64,000 nt of DNA, taken from assembly GCF_039555755.1 (NCBI RefSeq), contig NZ_CP154631.1, positions 806,001 to 870,000 of the forward strand. Direction: 5' to 3'. A program made the translations under genes and the position numbers. Positions within the stretch are counted from its first letter, which is position 1, and every line of letters begins with the position of its first letter. Source of the stretch: Pseudomonas sediminis (GTDB lineage Bacteria > Pseudomonadota > Gammaproteobacteria > Pseudomonadales > Pseudomonadaceae). The notes under the pieces were generated by a model, which saw nothing but the letters and a program-made list of their open reading frames with translations, was not told the origin of the DNA and did no database searches. Below, piece by piece: positions 18,383 through 28,528 of this stretch.

Positions 18383-18443
18383 CAGGGTGCGCTGTGCGCA
18401 CCGAAAAAACGGGCTAGCCCCTGATGCGCACAACGCACCCTAC
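18383..18443. repeat. Hairpin repeat, copy 2 of a direct pair
   Basis: This copy has the same layout as 17931-17992: 'CAGGGTGCGCTGTGCGCACC', a 'GAAAAAACGGGCTAG' centre, then the inverse arm ending 'CGCACCCTAC'. It lies 25 bases after the small gene stop and 15 bases before the ttgR stop, so it may end transcripts of both convergent genes. Confidence 0.82.
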
Positions 18444-18457
18444 CCCTTGCCAGGCAC

Positions 18458-19096
18458 CTAACCGCCCGGCGTCAGGCGCAACGCCGGGCTGTGCAGCATG
18501 TCCAGCACGGTATCGACCAGTGCAGGCGCCTGCTGCGCCAGGTCGAAGTTGGGCACCAGCAGCCAGTTGGCCTCGATGCCTTCCATATAGGCATGCAAGC
18601 AGACGGCCGCGCGCGCGCAGTCCAGCTCGCCCGGCAACTGGCCCTTGTTGACCGCGTTGCTCAGCGCCTTGGCGATGCGCTGATCGCATTCCAGGCTCAG
18701 CGCCTGCATGCGCTCGCGCAGACCGAGCAGCTCACCGGTGTATTCGCACTTGTAGCGCAGGATGTCGTGGATGCGATGGGTCTGCGGCTCGCTGGCCAAA
18801 CGCGTCAGCGCCTTGATCAGCAACTCACGCATGCAGCCCAGCGGGTCCGGCTCGTCCTCGCTCTCACTGGCACGCGCCAGCTCCTCGAGCGGTAGGCGCA
18901 GACGTTCGAGCATGGCCTGGAACAGGTCTATCTTGTTCTCGAAATGCCAATAGATGGCGCCGCGGCTGACACCAGCCTCTTTCGCCACCTCAGCCAGAGA
19001 CGCACGGGAAACGCCTTGGGCATGGAACACCCGCTCGGCGGCATCGAGTATCTGCACCCGTGTCGCCTGCGCTTCCTCTTTGGTTCTTCTGGCCAT
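18458..19096 (-). CDS. ttgR: TetR family repressor of the efflux pump
   Basis: This 212-residue repressor is strikingly like P. putida TtgR. The N-terminal HTH reads 'LAEVAKEAGVSRGAIYWHF' (about residues 34-52), followed by the all-helical ligand domain including 'IHDILRYKCEYTGEL'. It is divergent from the pump genes with a 179-base spacer that contains a TtgR-like operator. Antibiotics, flavonoids or solvents would release it, as known for TtgR. P. aeruginosa controls the homologous mexAB-oprM through MarR-type MexR instead. Confidence 0.93.
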   Translation of the reverse strand: MARRTKEEAQATRVQILDAAERVFHAQGVSRASLAEVAKEAGVSRGAIYWHFENKIDLFQAMLERLRLPLEELARASESEDEPDPLGCMRELLIKALTRLASEPQTHRIHDILRYKCEYTGELLGLRERMQALSLECDQRIAKALSNAVNKGQLPGELDCARAAVCLHAYMEGIEANWLLVPNFDLAQQAPALVDTVLDMLHSPALRLTPGG

Positions 19097-19169
19097 CTGT
19101 CACCTGCTGTCGCATTGCCGTAACCCTTCGGTAAGGAAGGACGGGCGAGAGTATGCAGGCAGCTTTAGG

Positions 19170-19203
19170 CATTTACAAACATTCACGTACGTAAGTATAT
19201 TCC
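19170..19203. promoter_or_regulatory. TtgR operator overlapping divergent promoters
   Basis: 'CATTTACAAACATTCACGTA' followed by 'CGTAAGTATATTCC' matches what I recall of the P. putida TtgR operator (TTTACAAACA...GTAAGTATATTC). It is an imperfect palindrome sited between ttgR and ttgA, in a region where the -10/-35 elements of both directions would overlap. Confidence 0.82.
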
Positions 19204-19275
19204 TCCATCGATTTTTTCCCCTGCCTTCGTCCCCTTCGCCCCTTGGGCCATGATTCGATAAAACGAGGTTCTCAG

Positions 19276-20424
19276 ATGCACTCGAAGCCAGCCTTCGCTG
19301 TCTTGGTTTCCGCCATCGCCGTGGCAATGCTCAGTCTCACCGGCTGCCAGGAATCCAGCGCCCCACAGACCCAGCAAACGCCGCAAGTCGGAGTGGTCAC
19401 GCTCGAAGCCAAACCCTTTGCACTGACCAGCGAAGTACCGGGTCGCACCAGCGCTTATCGCATCGCCGAGGTGCGCCCACAGGTCAACGGCATCATTCAG
19501 AAGCGCCTGTTCACCGAGGGCAGCGAGGTCAAGGCAGGTCAGCAGCTGTACCAGATCGACCCGGCCACCTACCAAGCCACGTTCAAGAGCGCGCAGGCCA
19601 CGCAGCTTTCCGCCAAGTCCCTGGCTGATCGCTACAAGCTGCTGGTCGCCGACAAGGCCGTCAGCCAACAGGCCTATGACGAAGCCCGCGCTGCCGGTCT
19701 GCAGGCCGATGCCGCGCTGGAACAGGCACGCATCGACCTGCGCTACACCAAGGTGATGGCGCCGATCAGCGGTCGCATCGGCCGCTCCGCAGTGACCGAA
19801 GGTGCACTGGTCAGCAACGGCCAGGCCAACGCCATGGCCACCATCCAGCAGCTCGACCCGATCTACGTCGACGTCACCCAGTCGAGCAAGGAACTGCTGC
19901 GCCTGCGCCGTGACCTGGCCGAGGGCCGTCTGCAGAAGGCCAGCGACAGCGCCGCCAAGGTCGCGCTGAAGCTGGAAGACGGCAGCCGCTACGCCCATGA
20001 AGGCAAGCTGGAGTTCTCCGAAGTGGCGGTGGACGAAAGCACTGGTTCGGTGACCTTGCGCGCCGTGTTCCCCAACCCGGACCACCTGCTGCTGCCGGGC
20101 ATGTTCGTGCATGCCGAGCTGCTCTCCGGGGTCAAACAGAACGCCATCCTCGCCCCCCAGCAGGGCGTGACCCGCAACCAGCGCGGCGAGCCGACGGCGA
20201 TGGTGGTGGGTGCAGACAACAAGGTTGAACTGCGCGTGCTCAAGGCCGATCGCACCGCCGGCAGTGCCTGGTTGGTGGAGGAAGGCCTGAACGAAGGCGA
20301 CCGTCTGATCACCGAAGGCCTGCAGTTCGTGCAGCCCGGCGCCGAGGTCAAGGCCGTCCCGGCCAGCAACGTCAAGACCGAACAGCCTGCCCAAGACGCC
20401 GAACAAGCCAGCGGCCAGGACTAA
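19276..20424 (+). CDS. ttgA: RND efflux periplasmic adaptor
   Basis: This 382-residue membrane-fusion lipoprotein of the MexA/TtgA family has a lipobox 'LSLTGCQES' about residues 18-26. A lipoyl/hairpin region is split by a coiled-coil segment, and the conserved block is 'IDLRYTKVMAPISGRIGRS'. The ATG at 19276 is used because it yields the lipoprotein signal; the in-frame ATG at 19243 would extend into the control region. It bridges TtgB and TtgC. Confidence 0.95.
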   Translation: MHSKPAFAVLVSAIAVAMLSLTGCQESSAPQTQQTPQVGVVTLEAKPFALTSEVPGRTSAYRIAEVRPQVNGIIQKRLFTEGSEVKAGQQLYQIDPATYQATFKSAQATQLSAKSLADRYKLLVADKAVSQQAYDEARAAGLQADAALEQARIDLRYTKVMAPISGRIGRSAVTEGALVSNGQANAMATIQQLDPIYVDVTQSSKELLRLRRDLAEGRLQKASDSAAKVALKLEDGSRYAHEGKLEFSEVAVDESTGSVTLRAVFPNPDHLLLPGMFVHAELLSGVKQNAILAPQQGVTRNQRGEPTAMVVGADNKVELRVLKADRTAGSAWLVEEGLNEGDRLITEGLQFVQPGAEVKAVPASNVKTEQPAQDAEQASGQD

Positions 20425-20438
20425 CGGAGAAGTACTGA

Positions 20439-23400
20439 ATGTCCAGATTCTTTATCGACCGGCCGATCTTCGCCTGGGTGATCGCCCTGGTGATCATGCT
20501 GGCGGGTGGCCTGTCCATCCTCAAGCTGCCGATCAACCAGTACCCGAGCATCGCGCCGCCTGCCGTTGCCATCCAGGTCAGCTACCCGGGCGCCTCGGCG
20601 CAGACGGTGCAGGACACCGTGGTGCAGGTGATCGAACAGCAGCTCAACGGCATCGACGGCCTGCGCTATGTCAGCTCGTCGAGCAACTCCGACGGCAGCA
20701 TGGAGATCATCGTTACCTTCGAACAGGGGGTGAACCCGGATATTGCCCAGGTTCAGGTGCAGAACAAGCTGCAACTGGCCACCCCGCTGCTGCCACAGGA
20801 AGTCCAGCAACAGGGCATCCGCGTGACCAAGTCGGTGCGCAACTTCCTGATGGTCATCGGCGTGGTGTCGAAAGACGGCAGCATGACCCGTGAGGACCTG
20901 TCGGACTACATCGTCTCCAACCTGCAAGACCCGATCTCGCGGACCAAGGGCGTCGGCGACTTCCAGGTGTTCGGCGCGCAGTACGCCATGCGCATCTGGC
21001 TCGACCCGGCCAAGCTCAACAGCTTCCAGCTGACCCCGGTTGACGTGCGCAGCGCCATCCAGGCGCAGAACGTGCAGATTTCCTCCGGCCAGTTCGGCGG
21101 CCTGCCTGCGTCGCCGGGCAACCAGCTCAACGCCACCATCATCGGCAAGACGCGCCTGCAGACCCCGGAAGAGTTCCGCAAGATTCTGCTCAAGGTGCAG
21201 GCCGATGGCTCCCAGGTGCGTCTGGGCGATATCGCCAAGGTCGAGCTGGGCGGCGAGAACTACGCCATCAACGCGCAGTTCAACGGCCTGCCGGCCTCGG
21301 GTCTGGCGATTCGTCTGGCCACCGGTGCCAACGCCCTGGACACCGCCAAAGCGGTACGCGAAACCATCTCCAATCTCGAGCCGTTCTTCCCGGCCGGCAT
21401 GGAAGTGGTCTTCCCTTACGACACCACGCCGGTGATCTCGGCCTCCATCGAAGGGGTGGTGCACACCCTGTTCGAGGCCATCGTGCTGGTGTTCCTGGTG
21501 ATGTTCCTGTTCCTGCAGAACCTGCGCGCCACCATCATCCCGACCATGGCGGTGCCGGTGGTACTGCTCGGCACCTTCGGCATACTTGCCGCGTTCGGTT
21601 TCTCCATCAATACCCTGACCATGTTCGCCATGGTCCTGGCCATCGGCCTGCTGGTGGACGACGCCATCGTGGTGGTGGAGAACGTCGAACGGGTGATGCG
21701 CGAGGATGGGCTATCGCCCAAGGAAGCGACGCGCAAGTCCATGGGCCAGATCCAGGGCGCACTGGTGGGCATTGGCCTGGTGCTCTCGGCAGTATTCTTG
21801 CCGATGGCGTTCTTCGGCGGCTCTACCGGGGTGATCTACCGGCAGTTCTCCATCACCATCGTCTCGGCCATGGCCCTGTCGGTGCTGGTGGCGCTGATCT
21901 TCACCCCTGCCTTGTGCGCCACCCTGCTCAAACCCATCGACAGCGACCACCACGAGGCCAAACGCGGCTTCTTCGGCTGGTTCAACCGCACCTTCGACCG
22001 CGGCAGCAACGCCTATCAGCGCGGCGTCGCCGGCATGCTCAAGCGCAAGACACCCTACCTGCTGCTGTATCTGGTGATCGTCATCATCATGGCGTGGATG
22101 TTCACCCGCATCCCCACCGCCTTCCTCCCCGAGGAAGACCAGGGCGTGCTGTTCGCCCAGGTGCAGACGCCATCGGGCTCCAGTGCCGAGCGTACCCAGG
22201 TGGTGGTCGATGAAATGCGCCAGTACCTGCTGGAAGACGAAGCGAGCACAGTCAAATCGGTGTTCACCGTCACCGGCTTCAACTTCGCCGGCCGCGGCCA
22301 GAGCTCCGGTATGGCCTTCATCATGCTCAAGCCCTGGGGTGAACGTCCCGGCGCCGAGAATGGCGTAGCCGCGCTGGCGCAACGTGCGCAGATGCACTTC
22401 TTCAGCTTCCGCGATGCGATGGTGTTCGCCTTCGCCCCGCCGGCGGTCATGGAGATGGGTAACGCCACCGGCTTCAACTTCTTCCTGCAGGATCAGGCGG
22501 GTGTTGGCCATGAGGTGATGAACGAGGCACGCGACAAGTTCCTGCAACTGGCCAACCAGCACCCGGTGCTCGACAGCGTGCGTGCCAACGGCCTGCGCGA
22601 CGAGGCGCAGTACCAGTTGCTGATCGATGACGAGCGCGCCCGCGCCCTCGGCCTGTCGCTGTCGGACATCAACAGCACCCTGTCGATTGCCTGGGGCGCC
22701 AGCTACGTCAACGACTTCATCGACCGCGGTCGGGTGAAGAAGGTCTACCTGCAAGGCGCGTCCGAAGCGCGCATGAGCCCGGAAGACCTGAACAAGTGGT
22801 ACGTGCGCAACGACCAGGGCCGCATGGTGCCGTTCAGTGCCTTCGCCAGTGGCGAATGGACCTACGGTGCACCCAAGCTGGCGCGTTACAACGGCGTCTC
22901 GGCGGTGGAAATCCTCGGCGCGCCGGCGCCCGGCTACAGCACCGGTGATGCCATGGCCGCCGTCGAGGAAATCGCCACGCAGCTGCCACAGGGCGTGGGC
23001 TATTCCTGGACCGGTCTGTCCTACGAGGAACGCCTGGCCGGCTCGCAGACCACCGCGCTGTTCGTGATCTCCGCCATCGTGGTGTTCCTCTGCCTGGCAG
23101 CGCTGTACGAGAGCTGGTCGATCCCGTTCTCGGTGATGCTGGTGGTGCCGCTGGGGATCATCGGCGCCTTGATGTTCACCGAGCTGCGTGGCCTGTCCAA
23201 CGACGTGTTCTTCAAGGTCGGCCTGCTCACCACCATCGGTCTGTCGGCGCGTAACGCGATTCTCATCGTCGAGTTCGCCAAGGCCCAGTACGAACAGGGC
23301 ATGACCTTCGCCGAAGCGGCCATCGAAGCCTGCCGCATGCGTCTGCGCCCGATCATCATGACCTCGCTGGCCTTCATCCTCGGCTGCCTGCCGCTGGCCA

Positions 23401-23582
23401 TCGCCAGCGGTGCCGGCGCCGGCAGCAAGCACGCCATCGGCACCGGGGTGATCGGCGGCATGCTCAGCGCGATGATCCTGGCGATCTTCTGGATTCCACT
23501 GTTCTACGTCGTGGTCTGCTCGATTTTCGAGAAGAAGCGCCCCGAGCCGACCCGTGAAAACGAGAAGGAGGTACTGCAATGA
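20439..23582 (+). CDS. ttgB: RND multidrug efflux transporter, inner-membrane pump
   Basis: This 1047-residue HAE1-type RND pump is the normal length for MexB/TtgB. It begins '[17 protein letters not shown]', and the proton-relay aspartates lie in '[18 protein letters not shown]'. The second membrane repeat has '[20 protein letters not shown]'. It lies 14 bases after ttgA and overlaps ttgC by four bases (ATGA). It exports antibiotics, dyes and aromatic solvents using proton motive force. Confidence 0.96.
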   Translation: MSRFFIDRPIFAWVIALVIMLAGGLSILKLPINQYPSIAPPAVAIQVSYPGASAQTVQDTVVQVIEQQLNGIDGLRYVSSSSNSDGSMEIIVTFEQGVNPDIAQVQVQNKLQLATPLLPQEVQQQGIRVTKSVRNFLMVIGVVSKDGSMTREDLSDYIVSNLQDPISRTKGVGDFQVFGAQYAMRIWLDPAKLNSFQLTPVDVRSAIQAQNVQISSGQFGGLPASPGNQLNATIIGKTRLQTPEEFRKILLKVQADGSQVRLGDIAKVELGGENYAINAQFNGLPASGLAIRLATGANALDTAKAVRETISNLEPFFPAGMEVVFPYDTTPVISASIEGVVHTLFEAIVLVFLVMFLFLQNLRATIIPTMAVPVVLLGTFGILAAFGFSINTLTMFAMVLAIGLLVDDAIVVVENVERVMREDGLSPKEATRKSMGQIQGALVGIGLVLSAVFLPMAFFGGSTGVIYRQFSITIVSAMALSVLVALIFTPALCATLLKPIDSDHHEAKRGFFGWFNRTFDRGSNAYQRGVAGMLKRKTPYLLLYLVIVIIMAWMFTRIPTAFLPEEDQGVLFAQVQTPSGSSAERTQVVVDEMRQYLLEDEASTVKSVFTVTGFNFAGRGQSSGMAFIMLKPWGERPGAENGVAALAQRAQMHFFSFRDAMVFAFAPPAVMEMGNATGFNFFLQDQAGVGHEVMNEARDKFLQLANQHPVLDSVRANGLRDEAQYQLLIDDERARALGLSLSDINSTLSIAWGASYVNDFIDRGRVKKVYLQGASEARMSPEDLNKWYVRNDQGRMVPFSAFASGEWTYGAPKLARYNGVSAVEILGAPAPGYSTGDAMAAVEEIATQLPQGVGYSWTGLSYEERLAGSQTTALFVISAIVVFLCLAALYESWSIPFSVMLVVPLGIIGALMFTELRGLSNDVFFKVGLLTTIGLSARNAILIVEFAKAQYEQGMTFAEAAIEACRMRLRPIIMTSLAFILGCLPLAIASGAGAGSKHAIGTGVIGGMLSAMILAIFWIPLFYVVVCSIFEKKRPEPTRENEKEVLQ

Positions 23583-25012
23583 GGCAGTCCCTGTTGTCCC
23601 TGGCCGTGGCCGCCGCTCTGCTCAGCGGCTGCAGCCTGATTCCCGACTATGAACGCCCGGACGCTCCGGTTGCCGCCGACTGGCCGCAAGGCGAAGCCTA
23701 TGGCAGCGCCGCCAGCGAAGGCAGCCGCGCGGCGGCCGACCTGCAATGGCGCGAGTTCTTCCGCGACCCGGCGCTGCAGCAACTGGTGCAGGTGGCGCTG
23801 GAAAACAACCGCGACCTGCGCGTCGCCGCGCTGAACGTCGAAGCCTACCGCGCGCTGTACCGCATTCAGCGCGCCGACCTGCTGCCTTCGGTCTCCGCTG
23901 ATGGCGCCGGCACCCGCCAGCGCCTGCCAGCCGACCTGAGCCAGACCGGTGAAGCCCGCACCAGTGGCCAGTACAGCGCCACCCTGGGCGTCAACGCCTG
24001 GGAGCTGGACTTCTTCGGTCGTATCCGCAGCCTCAGCGAGCAGGCCCTGCAGCAGTACCTGGCCACCGAACAGGCCGCGCGCAGCACGCAGATCAGTCTT
24101 GTGGCCAGCGTCGCCAACGCCTACCTGCAGTGGCAGGCGGATCAGGCGCTGCTCGAACTGACGCGGGACACCCTGAAGACCTTCGAGGAAAGCTACCAGC
24201 TGACCCAGCGCAGCTTCGACGTCGGTGTCACCGATGCCCTGGCCCTGAGCCAGGCGCGCAGCGCGGTAGACAGCGCCCGCGTCAGCCTGGCGCAGTACCA
24301 GCGCCTGGTCGCTCAGGACCGCAACGCCCTGACCCAACTGCTTGGCACCGGCCTGCCCGCCGATCTGCCGCAGGGGCTGGCATTGAACGCCGAACTGCTG
24401 GAGCAGGTACCCGCTGGTCTGCCAGCCGACCTGCTGCAGCGTCGCCCCGACCTGCTGCAGGCCGAATACCAGCTCAAGGCCGCCAACGCCAATATCGGCG
24501 CGGCGCGCGCGGCGTTCTTCCCCAGCATCAGCCTGACCGCCAATGCCGGCACCGCCAGCAGCCAGTTGTCCGGCCTGTTCGACAGCGGCTCGGGCACCTG
24601 GCTGTTCCAGCCGCAGATCAGCCTGCCGATCTTCAACGCCGGCCGTCTGCGCGCCAACCTCGACTACGCCGAGTTGCAGAGCGATATCCAGGTCGCGCAG
24701 TACGAGAAAACCATTCAGGTGGCCTTCCAGGAAGTCGCCGACCGCCTCGCCGCGCGCACCACCTACCGCCAGCAACTGGACGCCCAGCGTGCCCTGCTGG
24801 AGACCACCGAGACCTATTACGACCTGGCCGAACGGCGCTACCGCACCGGTGTGGACAGCTACCTGACCCTGCTCGACGCCCAGCGTCAGCTGTTCAGCGT
24901 GCGCCAGCAGCTGATCACCGACCGCCTGGCCCAGCTCAGCAGCGAAGTGGAGCTGTACAAGGCCCTGGGTGGTGGCTGGAGCAATACGGGGAGCAACGCC
25001 CCACAAGGTTGA
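23579..25012 (+). CDS. ttgC: RND efflux outer-membrane channel lipoprotein
   Basis: This 477-residue OprM/TtgC family channel has the lipobox '[16 protein letters not shown]' near the start and duplicated TolC-like repeats, with '[18 protein letters not shown]' and '[18 protein letters not shown]' as family hallmarks. The start codon overlaps the ttgB stop (ATGA). A strong intrinsic terminator follows at 25053. The final 17 codons are duplicated downstream at 28441. Confidence 0.96.
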   Translation: MRQSLLSLAVAAALLSGCSLIPDYERPDAPVAADWPQGEAYGSAASEGSRAAADLQWREFFRDPALQQLVQVALENNRDLRVAALNVEAYRALYRIQRADLLPSVSADGAGTRQRLPADLSQTGEARTSGQYSATLGVNAWELDFFGRIRSLSEQALQQYLATEQAARSTQISLVASVANAYLQWQADQALLELTRDTLKTFEESYQLTQRSFDVGVTDALALSQARSAVDSARVSLAQYQRLVAQDRNALTQLLGTGLPADLPQGLALNAELLEQVPAGLPADLLQRRPDLLQAEYQLKAANANIGAARAAFFPSISLTANAGTASSQLSGLFDSGSGTWLFQPQISLPIFNAGRLRANLDYAELQSDIQVAQYEKTIQVAFQEVADRLAARTTYRQQLDAQRALLETTETYYDLAERRYRTGVDSYLTLLDAQRQLFSVRQQLITDRLAQLSSEVELYKALGGGWSNTGSNAPQG

Positions 25013-25019
25013 CCGCGCG
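24958..25019. repeat. Direct repeat A, left copy (3' end of ttgC)
   Basis: The last 17 codons and stop of ttgC plus a few following bases match 28441-28502 at 56 of 62 positions by eye. The two copies bound the araC/acyl-CoA synthetase block. Confidence 0.85.
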
Positions 25020-25052
25020 TACCCGCTTCAAGGACGACCTTACCCAACGCGC

Positions 25053-25084
25053 CGCCCCCGCAGTCTTTGCGGGGGCGTTTTTTT
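25053..25084 (+). terminator. Intrinsic terminator of ttgABC
   Basis: A perfect 10-bp stem (CGCCCCCGCA/TGCGGGGGCG) with a 5-base loop is followed by seven T residues. It is the best rho-independent terminator in the window. Confidence 0.96.
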
Positions 25085-25269
25085 GTCGATTCGACACTCC
25101 GTCGTACCTGAGTCCAGGCCATACCTGTGTGAGCGACACCAGTCTTTCGAAAACCACTGGCCAGCCGCCCTCACACACAATTTGCCCGGCGCAGCGGGTG
25201 TTCTGGTTTGGAATGGGTTTTCGACAGCGGCCAGCCGGGGCGCCGCGATGCCTCCACAGTGGCGAGACT

Positions 25270-26286
25270 CTATGCGTCCCGGCCAACCTGGTAAGCTTTG
25301 GGAGTCACTCCGAACCAGCCCTTGAATGCCTTGTAGAAAGCGCTCGCTTCGGCAAAACCCAACTCGCGACTGAGCTGTTCGACTCGGCACCCCGGCTGCG
25401 CCAGGCGCTGCACGGCATAGTTGCGACGTACCTCGACCAGCAATTCGGAAAAGCTGCACTGCTCCGCACGTAGGCGGCGGTGAAGGGTCTGCCGACTGAT
25501 CCCCAGGCGCTCCGCCACTCGCTGAACTGACAGCTCGCCGCTCGACAAGCCATACTCGATCTGCTGTTGTACCTGTGCGCGCAAGCTGCGCTGTGCCGGT
25601 AACTGCGCCTGCATATCGCTCACCCGCTGCTGCATCAACCCCTTGAGATAGGGGTTTGCACTTGTCACCGGCAACTGCAAATCACTCGCCTGCAACTCCA
25701 GGTAGTCCGCGTCCTCGCCGAAACGCACCGCCACGCCGAACACCTGGCGGTAGACCACCGGTGCCGCCAGTGGCGCATGACGAAAGCCCACCGCCTGTGG
25801 CACCAGGCGCACCGCCGTGAGCTGGCGCGCCCAGCACAGCGCCGAGCTGAGACTGTGCTCGCAGGCCACGGGGTGGCCGAGCAGCGGTGCATGGAACAGG
25901 AAGTGAATGCGAACGCGCGTGCCGAGCACCTCGACCCGCAGGCTCTCGCCCTCACTCATCACCGGGATGTAGCGACGGAACAACTCCAGCGCCTCGCCCA
26001 AGGTAGCGCTCTGCGCTGCCAGGTGGGCGACCGGCCCACGGGTATGCAGGCCGCGCCGCTGGCCGACCAGCAGGCCAATCTCAGGTGGAGCCCCGCGACT
26101 GGCGGCATGGTCCCAGAGATGCACAGCCCAGCGCACCGGCACACGCATCTCCAAGTTTCTTAGCTGTTCCAGCTCGATGCCCAGCACCTGCAGATCCGTC
26201 GAACCAACCAGCCCGAGCCCTTGCAGCGACAGGTACAGGTCCAGCAGCTGTGAGGCGGTAGCGCTGGGGCTGTTCGCCAACGACAT
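25270..26286 (-). CDS. AraC family transcriptional regulator
   Basis: This 338-residue regulator of the OruR/ArgR-type AraC group has an N-terminal arabinose-binding-like ligand domain and a C-terminal double HTH. These are seen as 'RVAERLGISRQTLHRRLRAE' and 'LSRELGFAEASAFYKAFKGW'. AAGGAG lies 6-11 bases before the ATG at 26286. It is divergent from the acyl-CoA synthetase, its likely target, with a 164-base shared spacer. A fatty-acid-type inducer would fit but is inferred. Confidence 0.9.
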   Translation of the reverse strand: MSLANSPSATASQLLDLYLSLQGLGLVGSTDLQVLGIELEQLRNLEMRVPVRWAVHLWDHAASRGAPPEIGLLVGQRRGLHTRGPVAHLAAQSATLGEALELFRRYIPVMSEGESLRVEVLGTRVRIHFLFHAPLLGHPVACEHSLSSALCWARQLTAVRLVPQAVGFRHAPLAAPVVYRQVFGVAVRFGEDADYLELQASDLQLPVTSANPYLKGLMQQRVSDMQAQLPAQRSLRAQVQQQIEYGLSSGELSVQRVAERLGISRQTLHRRLRAEQCSFSELLVEVRRNYAVQRLAQPGCRVEQLSRELGFAEASAFYKAFKGWFGVTPKAYQVGRDA

Positions 26287-26450
26287 GGAATGCTCCTTGC
26301 GCCAATCGAGGGAGTTCGATTGTGCGCCGCCCATGAGACGAATTGCCAGTTTCGTGCAACCCCTGGCTATCAACAGCGGGGCGCTGACTGACTAGATTGA
26401 CCGAAAAACAACAAGACCGAGTGCCTCGCACCAACTGGAGTTCCGCCCCA

Positions 26451-28277
26451 ATGAGCCACGCCGACCTGATCACCCTGCCCCGTTTGCTGTCCCGACTACC
26501 GCGTCTGCTCGTAGACCTGCCCGGAATCGTCAAAGGCCTGCACATCGGCAATCGCAGCCGCGGTGCCTACCCCGCCAGCCTGGCCCGCTGCGTCGAGACG
26601 GCCGCGCGAGAAAACCCCGAGGGCGTAGCCTTGATCCAGGACGACGAGCAGCTCAGCTACGCCGAACTCGATCGCTGGAGCAACCAACTGGCGCACTACC
26701 TGCGTGCCCATGGCCTGTGCCAGGGCGACAGCGCAGCGCTGATGTTCGAGAACCGCTTCGAGTTGCTCGCTGCGGTCATCGCCTGCGCCAAGCTCGGCGC
26801 GGTCAGCGCGCTGATCAACAGCAGCCAGCGCGGCCGCGTGCTGGCACACAGCATCGGCCTGGCGGCCCCGCGCATGGTGCTGGTTGGCGAAGAGCTGCTG
26901 GAGGCTTTCAACGAAGTGGCAGGCGACATGGCGCTGCCCGACGACGCCCGCGTCTACTTCGCCGACCGCCCGACCTGGCGCGACCCGGGCGAGGCGCCGA
27001 GAGGTTGGCTGCATCCGGCCGCGACGCTGCAGGACTACCCCGTTGAGGCGCCAGTGCTGGAGCGCGCCGTGCGGGCCGACGACCCGTGCTTCTTCATCTA
27101 CACCTCGGGCACTACTGGCCTGCCCAAGGCCGTGGTGTTCAACCACGGGCGCTTCCTCAAGGGTTACGGCGCCTTCGGTTTCGCCGCCGTGCGCCTGGGC
27201 CGCACGGACCGCATGTACGTCAGCCTGCCGTTCTATCATGGCACCGCCATGGTGGTGTGCTGGGGCTCGGTGTTGGCAGGCCAGTCGGCGCTGATCATAG
27301 TGCGCAAGTTCAGCGCCAGCCGTTTCTGGGAGGAGGTGCAGCAGCATCGGGCAACCGCCTTCGGCTATGTCGGCGAGCTGTGTCGCTACCTGCTAGACCA
27401 GCCGCAACGTCCCGGGGATACCAATAACCCGATCCGTGTAATGGTAGGCAACGGCCTGCGCCCAAGCCTCTGGCAGGCATTCAAGCAGCGCTTCGCGGTC
27501 GAGCGGGTCATCGAACTGTATGCCTCAAGCGAGGGTAATGTCGGTTTCACGAACTTGCTCAACCTGGACAACACGGTTGGCTTTTCGCCCTACCCCTACG
27601 CCATCGTCCGCTACGACCAGGAACACGAGGCGCCGCTACGTGAGAACGGCTGCCTGCAGCGCGTGGCAAAGGGCGAAACCGGTCTGCTGCTGGGCAAGAT
27701 CACCGACAAGACGCCCTTCCACGGCTATACCGACGCGCGTGACACAGAGCGCTGCATCCTGCGCGACGTGTTCGAGCCGGGCGACGCCTGGTTCAATACA
27801 GGCGACCTGATGCGCGACATGGGCTTCCGCCACGCGCAGTTCGTCGACCGTCTCGGCGATACCTTCCGCTGGAAGGGCGAGAACGTCTCCACCACCCAGG
27901 TCGAGGCCGTACTAGACAGCATCGAGCACATCAGCGAAACGGTGGTCTACGGCGTGGAAATCGCCGGCACCAACGGCCGCGCCGGCATGGCCTGTGTGCG
28001 CCTGAACTGCGCGGCAGAAGATTTCGACTTCCACGCCCTGCTCGGGCAACTGCGCCTGGCACTGCCGGCCTACGCCATCCCACTGTTCCTACGCCTGAGC
28101 GCGCAGATGGAGACCACCGGCACCTTCAAGCACAAGAAGGCACCGCTCAAGGAGCAGGGCTTCGACCCGCAATGCTGCAGCGACCCGCTTTATGCCTGGC
28201 TGCCAGGCACCGAGCGCTATATCCCGCTGACCCACGAGCTGCACGCCGCAATCCTCGCCGGCACCTACCGCTACTAG
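26451..28277 (+). CDS. Long-chain/very-long-chain acyl-CoA synthetase (FATP-like)
   Basis: This 608-residue AMP-forming ligase has the P-loop-like motif 'FIYTSGTTGLPKAVVF' (about residues 214-229), the A5 motif 'ELYASSEGNVGF', and the adenylate-binding 'DTFRWKGENVSTTQVE'. The N-terminal region and length resemble animal FATP or bacterial FadD-like very-long-chain synthetases. GGAG precedes the ATG at 26451, so I prefer it to an in-frame start at 26397. It activates fatty or related carboxylic acids with CoA. Confidence 0.9.
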   Translation: MSHADLITLPRLLSRLPRLLVDLPGIVKGLHIGNRSRGAYPASLARCVETAARENPEGVALIQDDEQLSYAELDRWSNQLAHYLRAHGLCQGDSAALMFENRFELLAAVIACAKLGAVSALINSSQRGRVLAHSIGLAAPRMVLVGEELLEAFNEVAGDMALPDDARVYFADRPTWRDPGEAPRGWLHPAATLQDYPVEAPVLERAVRADDPCFFIYTSGTTGLPKAVVFNHGRFLKGYGAFGFAAVRLGRTDRMYVSLPFYHGTAMVVCWGSVLAGQSALIIVRKFSASRFWEEVQQHRATAFGYVGELCRYLLDQPQRPGDTNNPIRVMVGNGLRPSLWQAFKQRFAVERVIELYASSEGNVGFTNLLNLDNTVGFSPYPYAIVRYDQEHEAPLRENGCLQRVAKGETGLLLGKITDKTPFHGYTDARDTERCILRDVFEPGDAWFNTGDLMRDMGFRHAQFVDRLGDTFRWKGENVSTTQVEAVLDSIEHISETVVYGVEIAGTNGRAGMACVRLNCAAEDFDFHALLGQLRLALPAYAIPLFLRLSAQMETTGTFKHKKAPLKEQGFDPQCCSDPLYAWLPGTERYIPLTHELHAAILAGTYRY

Positions 28278-28288
28278 CCGCTGCGTAG

Positions 28289-28336
28289 AGCCAGTCGCCC
28301 CCAGCAGAAGTCGGTCCGTGAGGACTGGCTTTTTAT
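28289..28336 (+). terminator. Putative intrinsic terminator of the acyl-CoA synthetase gene
   Basis: An 8-bp stem (AGCCAGTC/GACTGGCT) with a 26-base loop, followed by TTTTAT, begins 12 bases after the stop codon. The long loop lowers confidence. Confidence 0.65.
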
Positions 28337-28440
28337 CATGGCTTCGTCGCGTCTAGACCAACACGAAGCTGCAACGGCTCCACCAGCGTATCCAGCAAAG
28401 ACTCGCGACAGGCGCCATCTGCGGCGAACAACAGCGCCAG

Positions 28441-28502
28441 CAAGCCCCTGGGTAATGGCTGGAGCAATACGGGGAGCAATGCCCCACAAAGTTGATCGCG
28501 CG
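28441..28502. repeat. Direct repeat A, right copy (relic of a ttgC 3' end)
   Basis: The sequence reads in frame as '[15 protein letters not shown]' and stop, against '[15 protein letters not shown]' and stop in ttgC. No other part of an outer-membrane channel gene is present, so it is an orphan tail. The rest of 28337-28440 shows nothing recognisable. Confidence 0.8.
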
Positions 28503-28528
28503 CTACAGGATTGGTGCTGCTTCGCCGC

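Noticed and set aside
21711..23579. A 622-codon open frame on the minus strand opposite ttgB
   Set aside because: It mirrors the coding frame of an RND pump; the residue bias (His, Gln, Arg, Gly) marks it as an antisense artefact.
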